In this document: in pieces, positions 1-8,184 of the stretch
Layout: each line of letters begins with the position of its first letter
Position numbering within the stretch: the stretch's first letter is position 1
Assembly: GCF_052065355.1 (NCBI RefSeq)
Contig: NZ_JBQHUF010000001.1
Coordinates: 372,001-436,000 of the forward strand
DNA: 64,000 nt
Source of the DNA: Flavonifractor sp052065355
GTDB lineage: Bacteria > Bacillota > Clostridia > Oscillospirales > Oscillospiraceae
Reading direction: 5' to 3'
Notes under the pieces: model-generated
Told to the model about the DNA's origin: nothing
Seen by the model: the letters and a program-made list of their open reading frames with translations, nothing else
The model's database searches: none
Position numbers and translations under genes: made by a program

Positions 1-476
1 AGATACTGTCCCGGTTCCCATGTCATGCCTAAGTGGAGGAGCACTGGACGATCATACCGGCGGCAGATGGACCAGATGGGTTCCAGCCGGGGGTCATTCA
101 GGCGGAACTTTCCGGCTGCCGGATAGAGGGCCAGACCAAGCAGCCCCAGTTCCCCCAAGGCCCGCTCGGCCTCTTCCGACGCTCCAGGGTCCAGGGGATC
201 CACCGAACCAAGCCCGAAAAAGAGGTCCGGACTCTGGCGTACCAAGGCAGCTACTTCATCGTTAGATACCAAGGCCCCGCCGCTATCGGCCGGATAGACC
301 TGGGCCAGCAGGGTGAGGCGGTCCAGCCGGGCGCAGGACATTTGGTTCCGGATGTGCTCCAGAGGAGCCAGTCCATTTTTATGGATGTCCACCACCCGGT
401 GCCGTATTTCCTCCCGGGCAGGATCCCGATTGATGCTCTCATAAAAGGTGGGGTGAACATGGATATCGACTCGCAT
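1..476 (-). CDS. Amidohydrolase-family protein, 3' end cut by the window edge
   Basis: The reading frame opens with ATG at 476, one base past the frlC stop, and runs off the left edge, so only about the first 158 residues are present. The start carries an HVHP motif at residues 6-9, the typical first metal-binding strand of TIM-barrel amidohydrolases (amidohydrolase-2 type). A strand reading FGLGSVDP and a later LLHLGMT fit the same fold. It is the fourth gene of the minus-strand fructoselysine set, so it probably acts on a compound handled by that pathway, but it is not one of the classical frl genes. Substrate is unknown. Family assignment is likely; the role is inference. Confidence 0.7.
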   Translation of the reverse strand, partial: MRVDIHVHPTFYESINRDPAREEIRHRVVDIHKNGLAPLEHIRNQMSCARLDRLTLLAQVYPADSGGALVSNDEVAALVRQSPDLFFGLGSVDPLDPGASEEAERALGELGLLGLALYPAAGKFRLNDPRLEPIWSICRRYDRPVLLHLGMTWEPGQY

Positions 477-477
477 A

Positions 478-1302
478 TCAGTACTCCTCTTCCATAGTTC
501 GCAGCCGTTGGATGGCCCGTCTGGCATAGAGTCTGGGTTCGTTGAGATAATTGGTCACCAGTTCAATGGTGGCTGTGCCCTGGTAGCCTCGCTCCCGCAG
601 CTCCGCCATTAACTCCGGCAGGGGAAGGCTTCCCTCCCCGGGAATTAGATGGGTGTCACTGTTGTCATAGCTGTCTACAATGTGCATGTGGTACAGCTTA
701 CTCCCTAGCTTGTCAAAATAATCCAGGATGCTCTCATGCTGAACAAAGGGGGGCACCACGTCGCACATTCCCACCAAGGCAGGGGAAGGAAGAGCCTCAA
801 AAACACGCTGCAGGTCATTGACTGTGGTGACCACATTGCTCTCATAAGGGGTAAGGGGTTCCAGAATCAGTTTGTGCCCCAGTTTTTCCGCATAGCTGGT
901 CAGCTGTGCCAGGGAGCGCAGCAAACGATCCCAAATTTCAGCCTGGTCGACACGGTAGCCAGCATGGGCGGCGGAGATTAGCGTAGCTTGGCATCCTAAC
1001 TGGACAGCCATATCCATGCACAGGCAGATGTAGTCCACAGAGTCCTTCCGTTGGGCCTCGTTGCCCAGCATAAAATTGTAGGGGTATGCGTTGGTCTCCG
1101 GGGTAAAAATGGGAACCGGCATATCATACCGGTCCATGAGCCGCCGCAGCTCCTGGACCCCGAAGCGTTTAAGATCCGGAGGAAATGCGTGGGGGCGGCC
1201 TCCCCACAGTTCAATATAGTCATACCCAAAGCGTTTGGCGTCGGCAAACATATCCTCAATGGAATTGCGCTGATAGCCGGAGGTAAATAGCCCTAGCTTC
1301 AT
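478..1302 (-). CDS. frlC: Fructoselysine 3-epimerase FrlC
   Basis: A 274-residue sugar-phosphate isomerase/epimerase-type TIM barrel that interconverts psicoselysine and fructoselysine in the cytoplasm. It matches what I recall of Escherichia coli FrlC along its length, including WGGRPHAF near residue 33, TPETNAYPYN near 67, LEPLTPYESN near 147, HIVDS at 207 and NEPRLYAR near the end. The metal ligands expected for the family are present: E148, D181, H207 and E247. The start overlaps the frlD stop by four bases, and the amidohydrolase begins just after its stop, so it is translationally coupled inside an operon read from the promoter near 3020-3048. Confidence 0.92.
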   Translation of the reverse strand: MKLGLFTSGYQRNSIEDMFADAKRFGYDYIELWGGRPHAFPPDLKRFGVQELRRLMDRYDMPVPIFTPETNAYPYNFMLGNEAQRKDSVDYICLCMDMAVQLGCQATLISAAHAGYRVDQAEIWDRLLRSLAQLTSYAEKLGHKLILEPLTPYESNVVTTVNDLQRVFEALPSPALVGMCDVVPPFVQHESILDYFDKLGSKLYHMHIVDSYDNSDTHLIPGEGSLPLPELMAELRERGYQGTATIELVTNYLNEPRLYARRAIQRLRTMEEEY

Positions 1303-2111
1303 TTGGCCGTCTCCTCCTTCTGTCGATAATCCCAGGGCTCAAACACCGAAACCACCTGGGCGGCCAGCTGGGCGCCCAATGCCAGGGAAGCCTGGACACC
1401 CAGTTGCCGCAGGCAGCCGTTCAGGAAGCCGGCGATAAAGCTGTCTCCGGCGCCCACGGTGTTAACTATCTGGGCAGGATACGCCTCCTGGCGGTACCAC
1501 TTCCTTCCATCCCAAGCCAGGCTGCCCTTGTCTCCAAAGGTAGCCACCGCCAGGGCCATGCCCCGCCGGACGCAGCTTTGAATGAAAGCGCGGGTTTCGG
1601 GGCCGTCAGCCTCCAGCGAGAAAAAGCCCACGTCCACTTGCGGGATGACTTGGCTTGCCAGAGTACTGTCCCATCCTGTGGCAAAGTCAAAGCTGAGCAG
1701 GGCCCCGCCGGCTTTCAGTCCGGCCAGCACGCCCTCTGCCTTGCCCCAGAACGCGGTGTGTACCAGCGCGCAGCCAGCGGCAGCTTGTATATCCTCTGGG
1801 GAAAACGACAGCTCCGCCAGAACCCCCTCGCGGTACTCCCCGTGAACCCGCTCCCGACCAACCAGATCCATCTCAGTGACCGCGGTTTTCCCAGGCAGAG
1901 TGTGCAGTCGGGCAACATCCAGCCCCTCCCGGATCATGGCCTGCCGTAGCTGCACTCCCCAAGCGTCGTCTCCCACGGCAGAGACCAGGAGTACTTCCCA
2001 GCCGAGCCTCCGAAGATGCACCCCGGTATCCACCACGTTGCCTGTGGGATAACTGCGCCCAAGCCGGGGGTAGTGGTCGATACAGGCATCTCCGATCATC
2101 AATGCCCTCAT
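1299..2111 (-). CDS. frlD: Fructoselysine 6-kinase FrlD (PfkB family)
   Basis: A 270-residue ribokinase/PfkB-family kinase that phosphorylates fructoselysine on the C6 hydroxyl using ATP, giving the substrate of the FrlB deglycase. The N-terminal sugar-binding segment reads PTGNVVDTGVH from about residue 22. The C-terminal signature NTVGAGDSFIAGFL carries the catalytic base D223 and the anion hole. FrlD kinases are short within the PfkB family, and this length fits. It overlaps the neighbouring epimerase genes by four bases on both sides, so the three form one tightly coupled unit. Confidence 0.9.
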   Translation of the reverse strand: MRALMIGDACIDHYPRLGRSYPTGNVVDTGVHLRRLGWEVLLVSAVGDDAWGVQLRQAMIREGLDVARLHTLPGKTAVTEMDLVGRERVHGEYREGVLAELSFSPEDIQAAAGCALVHTAFWGKAEGVLAGLKAGGALLSFDFATGWDSTLASQVIPQVDVGFFSLEADGPETRAFIQSCVRRGMALAVATFGDKGSLAWDGRKWYRQEAYPAQIVNTVGAGDSFIAGFLNGCLRQLGVQASLALGAQLAAQVVSVFEPWDYRQKEETAK

Positions 2112-2968
2112 AGATTTTCCTCCTGCCTACCGGGTATCCCCTTGAGCCATGCCGCCGTTCGGAGCATAGCGGCGTGGGGGTTTTCCCAGTACATGGAATC
2201 ATTGATCTCCAGGTCAATGTAAGCCTGATAATTCCGTTGGTGCAGTAGCGTCAACCAGTGGTTCAAAGGCAGGCTCCCCTCTCCGGGTACCTGGTGGTTA
2301 CTGTCAGCGAAATGAACCCAGCAGATCTGCCTTCCAAGCCGGTCCAGCCAATCCTCCATGGTCTCACCCGCCGTAGCCATGGCCACCACATCCAGGCATA
2401 CCTGGAGGGCAGGAGAGTCGACTTCCGCCAGCAACTGTTCCATGTCGGACAGGCTGTTGAGCAGGTTGGATTCATAGGGTTGAAGGGCCTCCACTACCAG
2501 GCTTACCCCCATGGAGCGGGCGGTCTCGGCGATGCGGGCCACACTCTCCAGCATACGGCACCAGCTGTCCGCACGGGACAGGTCACGGGGGGCAGAACCG
2601 CTGGTGAGGAAGAGACGGTTGACTCCCAATGCCAGGGCGTCCTGACAGGCGGCGGCAAAATATGCCTCCGTCCGTTTGCGGATCGGCTTCTCCGGGCTGG
2701 CCAGGGAGAAAGGATAGGACAGCGTCTCCGGGGTATACATCACCACATCCATGCCGCGGGCTTCAATCTCCTTCCGCAGCCGGGCCAACTGATGCTCCGC
2801 CGCAAGCTGGTTGGGCCAGTCCAGCCGGCAATAGTGGGGAGCGCCGCCCCAAAAATCCAAATGCCGGAATCCACAGGCTGCCATGGAGTCCAGAAAGGCG
2901 GAGAAGCTATACTGCAGGTAGGACACACCCATAACGGCGTATCGGTCAAGCGATACTTTGTCTGGCAT
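2108..2968 (-). CDS. Second FrlC-like sugar isomerase/epimerase
   Basis: A 286-residue TIM-barrel epimerase related to FrlC but clearly diverged. The expected metal ligands are kept at E150, D183, H209 and E244, and a PYESN motif follows the first one as in FrlC. ATG at 2968 is chosen over the in-frame GTG at 2980 because a GAGGTGA ribosome site lies eight bases before the ATG and would overlap the GTG. It is the first gene of the minus-strand frl operon. Two epimerases in one locus suggest a second substrate, such as another Amadori compound or stereoisomer. That specificity is inference; the fold and metal site are seen. Confidence 0.82.
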   Translation of the reverse strand: MPDKVSLDRYAVMGVSYLQYSFSAFLDSMAACGFRHLDFWGGAPHYCRLDWPNQLAAEHQLARLRKEIEARGMDVVMYTPETLSYPFSLASPEKPIRKRTEAYFAAACQDALALGVNRLFLTSGSAPRDLSRADSWCRMLESVARIAETARSMGVSLVVEALQPYESNLLNSLSDMEQLLAEVDSPALQVCLDVVAMATAGETMEDWLDRLGRQICWVHFADSNHQVPGEGSLPLNHWLTLLHQRNYQAYIDLEINDSMYWENPHAAMLRTAAWLKGIPGRQEENL

Positions 2969-2990
2969 AAGCCGGTTCACCTCACAGAGT

Positions 2991-3048
2991 GTATTTAATA
3001 TTTCATACCAATTTATGCTATCATATCAGATTTTTGTGTCAGCGTCAA
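2991..3048 (-). promoter_or_regulatory. Promoter and candidate operator of the minus-strand frl genes
   Basis: Read on the minus strand, a -35 TTGACG (3043-3048) and a -10 TATGAT (3020-3025) are separated by 17 bases. Just downstream, 2991-3008 forms an imperfect 18-bp palindrome, GTAT-N2-AATATT-N2-ATAC, placed where a repressor would block early transcription. The regulator gene is not in this window. Confidence 0.65.
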
Positions 3049-3206
3049 CAGAAAATCTCATCAGAGAGCGGAGAACCCGCCCTTGAAACATTACTTTTCG
3101 GCAATGCCACCTCTGTATTGCCATTAAATCAATTGCTATTTATGTATATAGTACAATTTCAAGATTCGCTTGCATGGAGTATTTTTATAAAAGCGGTTTA
3201 AAATTG

Positions 3207-3234
3207 TTGACAACATATATATATGTGATATAAT
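3207..3234 (+). promoter_or_regulatory. Promoter of the transporter-frlB operon with a palindrome in the spacer
   Basis: A perfect -35 TTGACA (3207-3212) and a perfect -10 TATAAT (3229-3234) are 16 bases apart. The spacer contains a perfect 14-bp palindrome, ACATATATATATGT, at 3213-3226. A dyad between -35 and -10 is a common repressor position, so a substrate-responsive repressor is likely. It differs in sequence from the palindrome at 2991-3008. Confidence 0.75.
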
Positions 3235-3331
3235 TCAAGCAGCTACGAATGATGTTGTACCGGGAGAGCTTGGGGCAGGCTCATATCGGTACAGGCGTTC
3301 GGAAAGAAATAAGAGAAAAGGAGAGATCACA

Positions 3332-5011
3332 ATGAAAGCACTCAAACGGCTCCTTCCCGCCCTGCTGGCGGTGTGTCTGCTGGCTGGTTGCGGCGTGCCC
3401 GCCGGACAGCAACCCTCCGGTGACGGCAGTTCGGCGCCAGTCACCAGCGATGGCAGTGAGGGTAAGGTCCTGCGGGTAGGCCGCATGGCCGAACTGTTCG
3501 ACATGGACTCCACCATTGCCACTGAGGCCGACTGTCTGGAAATTATCTCCGCCATCATCGAACCGCTGTTTATAACTGCACCTGACGGCACGCCCACCAA
3601 TGCCCTGTGTGAGACCTACGAGATGAACGAGGACGGCACCGTTTATACTTTTCACATCCGGGCAGAGGCCAACTGGATGAATGGTGAGCCTGTCACCGCC
3701 AATGACTTCGTATATGCTTGGCGCCGGCTGGTGGATCCAGCCAATGCCTCCGAGTATAGCTTTATGATGGAAGTGGCCGCAGTAAAGAACGCCACTCCCA
3801 TTATCTCCGGCGAGCTGCCCACCGACCAGCTGGGCGTGTCTGCCGCTGACGACAAGACACTGGTGGTGGAATTGGACCGCCCGGTCACCTACTTCCTGAA
3901 TCTGATGACCTTTCCCAGCTTCTGCCCCATCAACGAGGCTTTTGCAACCGAAAAGGGCGACCAGTACGCCCTGGGAGCAGACAATCTACTCTGCTGCGGC
4001 CCCTTCTACATGTCCGCCTGGGAGGTTGGCGGAAACACCTACCAGTTGAAGAAGAACCCCACCTACTATGATGCCGACTCCGTTAAACTGGACCAGATTG
4101 ACTTCCAGATCATCAAGGACCCCCAGCAGACCATGCTGGCTTATGAGAGCGGCGATCTGGACTATGTGCGCCTCTCCGGTGAACAGATATCTAAGTATGA
4201 GAGCATGGAGGGCTTCACCCGCATTGAGGAGGGCTATCTGTGGTACCTCTCTCCCAACCTGAACCCTAAGAGTGCGGAATATTCTTGCGGACTGGAGAAT
4301 GAGAACCTGCGCAAGGCTATCGCTTTGAGCTATGACAAGGATATAATCTGCAACGAGCTGCTGAAGGACGGTTCCGTTCCCGCAAATTTCGCCATCCCCT
4401 ACAAGCTGGCCATTGGGCCGGACGGCAAGGACTTTCGGGAGACCGCCGGCACCTACCTGGAGACTGACAAGGCCAAGGCCCTGGAATACTGGGAGGCTGC
4501 CAAGGCTGAACTGGGCGTGGACGAGGTAACTATCGAGCTGCTGTATGAGGACTCCGATTCTACTCCCACCATCGCTCAGTTCCTCCAGAGCGAGATCGAG
4601 ACCACTTTGCCCGGCGTGCACATCACTATGAAGTCTCAGCCCAAGAAGAGCCGCACTGAGCTGATGCAGAACCGTGAGTACCAGCTGGGTCTGACCCGCT
4701 GGGGCCCCGACTATGCGGATCCCATGACCTATCTGGACATGTGGACAACCGGCTCCACTTATAACTACGGTGAGTGGAGCAACGCTGAATATGACAAGCT
4801 CATCGCGGACGCCAACGGCGTCCTGGCCACCGATCCCGAGGCCCGCTGGGAGGCCCTGAAGCAGGCAGAGAAACTGGTGATGGAGCATGCCGTGATTATG
4901 CCCGTCTACCAGAAGGGTACTGCCGCCATGGTACGTCCTGGTGTTACCGGCCTGTCCTTCTTCCCGGTGGGCGTGGGTACCATCTACAAGGATGTTGACA
5001 TAAACTTCTAA
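3332..5011 (+). CDS. Substrate-binding lipoprotein of an Opp/Dpp-type ABC importer
   Basis: A 559-residue family 5 extracellular solute-binding protein. A signal peptide ends in LLAGC, placing the lipid-bearing cysteine at residue 20, followed by a Ser/Gly-rich linker. The mature domain shows the expected peptide-binder landmarks, such as NDFVYAWRRL and a late TRWGPDYADPMTYLD segment. It is the first gene of a plus-strand operon that continues with two permeases, two ATPases and frlB. From context it most likely captures fructoselysine or glycated peptides at the membrane surface; the sequence alone does not prove this ligand. A hairpin follows the stop codon, which would favour excess binding protein over permease. 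Confidence 0.9.
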   Translation: MKALKRLLPALLAVCLLAGCGVPAGQQPSGDGSSAPVTSDGSEGKVLRVGRMAELFDMDSTIATEADCLEIISAIIEPLFITAPDGTPTNALCETYEMNEDGTVYTFHIRAEANWMNGEPVTANDFVYAWRRLVDPANASEYSFMMEVAAVKNATPIISGELPTDQLGVSAADDKTLVVELDRPVTYFLNLMTFPSFCPINEAFATEKGDQYALGADNLLCCGPFYMSAWEVGGNTYQLKKNPTYYDADSVKLDQIDFQIIKDPQQTMLAYESGDLDYVRLSGEQISKYESMEGFTRIEEGYLWYLSPNLNPKSAEYSCGLENENLRKAIALSYDKDIICNELLKDGSVPANFAIPYKLAIGPDGKDFRETAGTYLETDKAKALEYWEAAKAELGVDEVTIELLYEDSDSTPTIAQFLQSEIETTLPGVHITMKSQPKKSRTELMQNREYQLGLTRWGPDYADPMTYLDMWTTGSTYNYGEWSNAEYDKLIADANGVLATDPEARWEALKQAEKLVMEHAVIMPVYQKGTAAMVRPGVTGLSFFPVGVGTIYKDVDINF

Positions 5012-5025
5012 CCCTGCGTACCGAA

Positions 5026-5055
5026 AGCGGCTGCGGTTACTCCACCGCGGCCGCT
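5026..5055 (+). terminator. Intercistronic hairpin after the binding-protein gene
   Basis: A 12-bp stem (5026-5037 with 5044-5055, one G-T pair, six-base loop) is followed by only a weak T-rich run. It probably terminates part of the transcripts or protects the upstream message, a familiar arrangement for ABC importers. Confidence 0.55.
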
Positions 5056-5119
5056 TCTTCTATTCTGGGCCCGGCGCCCCCCTGTGCCGGCTGCTGCATT
5101 GGAAGGAATGTGAGGTTTT

Positions 5120-6055
5120 ATGCTGAGGTATGTTGCAAAGCGCGTACTCATGTCCGTAATCACGGTTTTTATCATTCTTGGCCTGCTGTTTACAATGCTA
5201 CACGCCATGCCGGGCAGCCCTTTCAATGATGAAAAGATTACGGATGTGCAGCGTGCTAATCTAGAGGCCAAATATGGTCTGGACAAGCCTGTGCCCGTCC
5301 AGTTCGGCAATTACGTCAAGGCTATGCTCAGCGGCGATTTCGGTGTGTCTTACGTTTTCCAGAAGAATATGCCGGTCTCTGAGCTGTTAAAAACCAGGAT
5401 TCCGGTCTCGATCCGCATCGGTGTCCAGGCGGTGTTGCTAGGCACTGTGATTGGACTGATTATGGGTATATTGGCGGCACTCAAACGAAACTCACCACTG
5501 GACACGGCGGCTACCGTGGTATCGGTTATCGGCGTATCTTTCCCATCCTATGTGTTCGCCATGGCCATGAGCTACTTGATAGGCTACTGGTTGGGGTGGC
5601 TGCCGCTGATTTACAGTACAGCTGACCCGGGGCGGTCCACCATTATGCCCACCATCTCCCTGTGTATGTTCTCTATGGCCACCGTGGCCCGCTTTGCCCG
5701 CACAGAAATGGTGGAGGTTATGGGCAGCGATTATATGCTGCTGGCCGATTCCAAGGGTATCCCGGTCTGGCGGCTGCTGGGTGTCCATGGCCTGCGCAAC
5801 GCCCTGATCCCCATTATCACCGTGCTAGCCCCCCTGACGGTGGAATTGATGACCGGCAGCCTGGTGGTGGAGCAGATCTTTGCCATCCCAGGCATTGGCA
5901 GTCTGCTAGTCTCTGCCATCCAGTTTAATGACTATAACGTAGTGCTGGCGGTAGTGTTTGTATACAGCATCATGTTCATCGGCGTCATGCTGGTGGTGGA
6001 TATTCTCTATGGAATCATAGATCCCCGGATCCGGCTGGCAAAGAAGGAGGGTTGA
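5120..6055 (+). CDS. ABC importer permease, OppB/DppB type
   Basis: A 311-residue inner-membrane permease with six predicted hydrophobic segments. It opens with the typical OppB/DppB start: a short cytoplasmic tail, a helix near residues 9-30 and the SPFNDEK/LEAKYGLDKP region. The EAA-type coupling loop, which docks on the ATPase, lies around RLLGVHGLRNALIPI near residues 216-230. Together with the following OppC-type gene it forms the membrane channel for the substrate delivered by the upstream lipoprotein. A strong ribosome site precedes the start. Specificity for fructoselysine is inferred from the locus. Confidence 0.92.
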   Translation: MLRYVAKRVLMSVITVFIILGLLFTMLHAMPGSPFNDEKITDVQRANLEAKYGLDKPVPVQFGNYVKAMLSGDFGVSYVFQKNMPVSELLKTRIPVSIRIGVQAVLLGTVIGLIMGILAALKRNSPLDTAATVVSVIGVSFPSYVFAMAMSYLIGYWLGWLPLIYSTADPGRSTIMPTISLCMFSMATVARFARTEMVEVMGSDYMLLADSKGIPVWRLLGVHGLRNALIPIITVLAPLTVELMTGSLVVEQIFAIPGIGSLLVSAIQFNDYNVVLAVVFVYSIMFIGVMLVVDILYGIIDPRIRLAKKEG

Positions 6056-6057
6056 GC

Positions 6058-7101
6058 ATGACCAACAACAAGCAAACTTCCCCGCCGGTTGAGCAGAAGG
6101 ATTTCGTCCTGGCCAACCGGCACGACCTGGGCGTGGATCACGCTTACAATGCCCAGAGTTTTTGGCGGGACGCAGTAACCCGCTTCATTAAGAACAAGGG
6201 CGCGATTTTCGGCTTGGTAATGATCGTCGTCATCATTGTCATGGCCATCGTCGGTCCCGCCATCAGCGGCTACGACTACCGCACCCAGGATATGACTCAG
6301 CGCAATCTGCCGCCCCATGTGGCGGGACTGGAGTTTATCCCCTTCTGGTCGGGGGTCCGCACCGAGTATGTCAACGGCCAGCCCGTCCGCACCGACGTGT
6401 ACGCGGAGAAGGGAATCCAGGACGTAACGCATATCTTTGGTACCGACACCTTGGGCCGCGACCTGTTTGCCCGCACCTGGACCGGTACCCGGGTATCGCT
6501 TTATGTGGCGCTGCTGGCCATCCTGATCGATACCATAGTGGGCATGAGCTACGGGCTGATCTCCGGTTACTTTGGCGGAAAGGTGGACTTCTTCCTCCAA
6601 CGCATTGTGGAAATTCTGTCTACCATCCCAACGACGGTTATCGTCACTCTGCTGATTGTGGTGCTCAAGCCTGGCCTAACCAGCATCACGGTAGCCCTGA
6701 TGATCACCGAGTGGATTGGCATGAGCCGGGTGGCCCGTGCACAGACTCTTCGCCTGAAAGAGCAAGAGTTTGTGCTGGCCTCCCGCACCCTGGGCGAGTC
6801 TACTTTCTCCATTATCTTTCAAGAGGTGCTGCCCAATATCTTCGGCCAGATCATCGTCATGTGTATGATGACGATTCCCAACGCCATCTTTACCGAGGCC
6901 TTCCTGGCCTTCATCGGCCTGGGTATCCCCGCGCCGCTGGCCAGCCTTGGCTCCCTGATCAGCGACGGCTTTAAATCCATGACCATGTATCCCTTCATGG
7001 TGACCTGCCCGGTGGTGGTGCTGGCCCTGCTGATGCTTAGTTTCAACCTGATGGCGGATGGACTGCGGGACGCCTTTGATCCCAAGATGAAGGAGATGTG
7101 A
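6058..7101 (+). CDS. ABC importer permease, OppC/DppC type
   Basis: A 347-residue partner permease. It has a long cytoplasmic N-terminus, a first helix near residues 50-72, a periplasm-side insert before FGTDTLGRDLFARTW, and then the BPD permease domain with the EAA-like RTLGESTFSIIFQEVLPN loop. ATG at 6058 is preferred over an in-frame TTG at 6052 because AAGGAGG sits eight bases before the ATG. Its start lies only two bases after the stop of the OppB-type gene, and the OppD-type gene begins four bases after its own stop, so the set is one transcript. Confidence 0.92.
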   Translation: MTNNKQTSPPVEQKDFVLANRHDLGVDHAYNAQSFWRDAVTRFIKNKGAIFGLVMIVVIIVMAIVGPAISGYDYRTQDMTQRNLPPHVAGLEFIPFWSGVRTEYVNGQPVRTDVYAEKGIQDVTHIFGTDTLGRDLFARTWTGTRVSLYVALLAILIDTIVGMSYGLISGYFGGKVDFFLQRIVEILSTIPTTVIVTLLIVVLKPGLTSITVALMITEWIGMSRVARAQTLRLKEQEFVLASRTLGESTFSIIFQEVLPNIFGQIIVMCMMTIPNAIFTEAFLAFIGLGIPAPLASLGSLISDGFKSMTMYPFMVTCPVVVLALLMLSFNLMADGLRDAFDPKMKEM

Positions 7102-7104
7102 GCC

Positions 7105-8184
7105 ATGAGAGAAAAAAGCCTGACCATCCGGGATCTGACGGTCTCTTTCCGCACCAGCAACGGAACGGTCAACGCTGTACGGGGGGTGGACCTGGATCTC
7201 TACAAGGGGGAGACCTTGGCGATTGTAGGGGAGTCGGGTTCGGGCAAGAGTGTAACGGTGAAGGCGGTTATGGGGATTACCAGTTCCAACCAGAGCATCG
7301 ACGCCGGTTCCATCCTCTACGAGTATGAGTCCCATGGGGGCACAAAGGAGCAGAAGGAACTGCTCAAACTCTCCCGCAAGGAGATGCGCCAGCACATCAA
7401 CGGCACTCATATCGCTATGGTATTCCAGGACCCCATGACCTCACTTGACCCCACCATGAACATAGGCACACAGCTGACGGAGGGGATGATTCACCACCTG
7501 CATCTGACCAAGCGGGCGGCCCGAGCCAGGGCGGTGGAGTTGTTGGAAATGGTTGGAATCACAGAGCCTGAGAAACGGATGAAGAACTATCCCCATCAGC
7601 TCTCCGGCGGTATGCGCCAGCGGGTGGTCATTGCTATCGCCCTATCCTGCAACCCGGATATCCTTATCTGTGATGAGCCCACCACCGCCCTGGACGTAAC
7701 CATCCAGGCCAAAATTCTGGAGCTTATCAAGGATATCCAGCAGCGTATTGGCATCTCGGTCATCTATATTACCCATGATTTAGGCGTGGTAGCCAAGGTA
7801 GCCGACTATGTAGCGGTGATGTATGCTGGACGTATCGTGGAGAAGGGAACGGTGGAGGACATTTTCTATGATCCCCGCCACCCCTATACCTGGGGCCTGC
7901 TCTCCAGCATGCCGGATATCTCGTCCGACAGCAGCCAGCGGTTGTACACCATTCCGGGTTCCCCGCCCAACATGGTGAACCTGCCGGCGGGGGATCCCTT
8001 TGCTCCCCGCAACCAGTTTGCCCTGGAGGCCGACTTCAAGGTTGAGCCCCCCACCTTCCAAATCAGCCAGACCCACTATGCTGCCACCTGGCTGTTGGAT
8101 AAGCGTGCGCCGAAAGTGGAAATGCCGGACAGCCTCCGGCAGCGAATCAATACCATGAAGGGAGCGGGTGACGGCTGTGAGTGA
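7105..8184 (+). CDS. ABC importer ATPase, OppD/DppD type
   Basis: A 359-residue ATP-binding subunit of the peptide-type importer. Walker A GESGSGKS is at residues 42-49, followed by a Q-loop in MVFQDPMTSLDP, the signature LSGGMRQRV, Walker B ILICDEP and the switch histidine in ITHDLG. The C-terminal oligopeptide-transporter extension, usually a cysteine-bearing iron-sulfur motif in this family, is present but cysteine-poor: the region reading YTIPGSPPNMVNLPAGDPFAPR has no cysteine. It pairs with the following OppF-type ATPase to power uptake. Start is ATG with a ribosome site inside the end of the previous gene. Confidence 0.92.
   Translation: MREKSLTIRDLTVSFRTSNGTVNAVRGVDLDLYKGETLAIVGESGSGKSVTVKAVMGITSSNQSIDAGSILYEYESHGGTKEQKELLKLSRKEMRQHINGTHIAMVFQDPMTSLDPTMNIGTQLTEGMIHHLHLTKRAARARAVELLEMVGITEPEKRMKNYPHQLSGGMRQRVVIAIALSCNPDILICDEPTTALDVTIQAKILELIKDIQQRIGISVIYITHDLGVVAKVADYVAVMYAGRIVEKGTVEDIFYDPRHPYTWGLLSSMPDISSDSSQRLYTIPGSPPNMVNLPAGDPFAPRNQFALEADFKVEPPTFQISQTHYAATWLLDKRAPKVEMPDSLRQRINTMKGAGDGCE

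Noticed and set aside
2989..3201. 70-residue frame in the frl control region
   Set aside because: It covers the minus-strand promoter and operator, has no ribosome site and no recognisable sequence.
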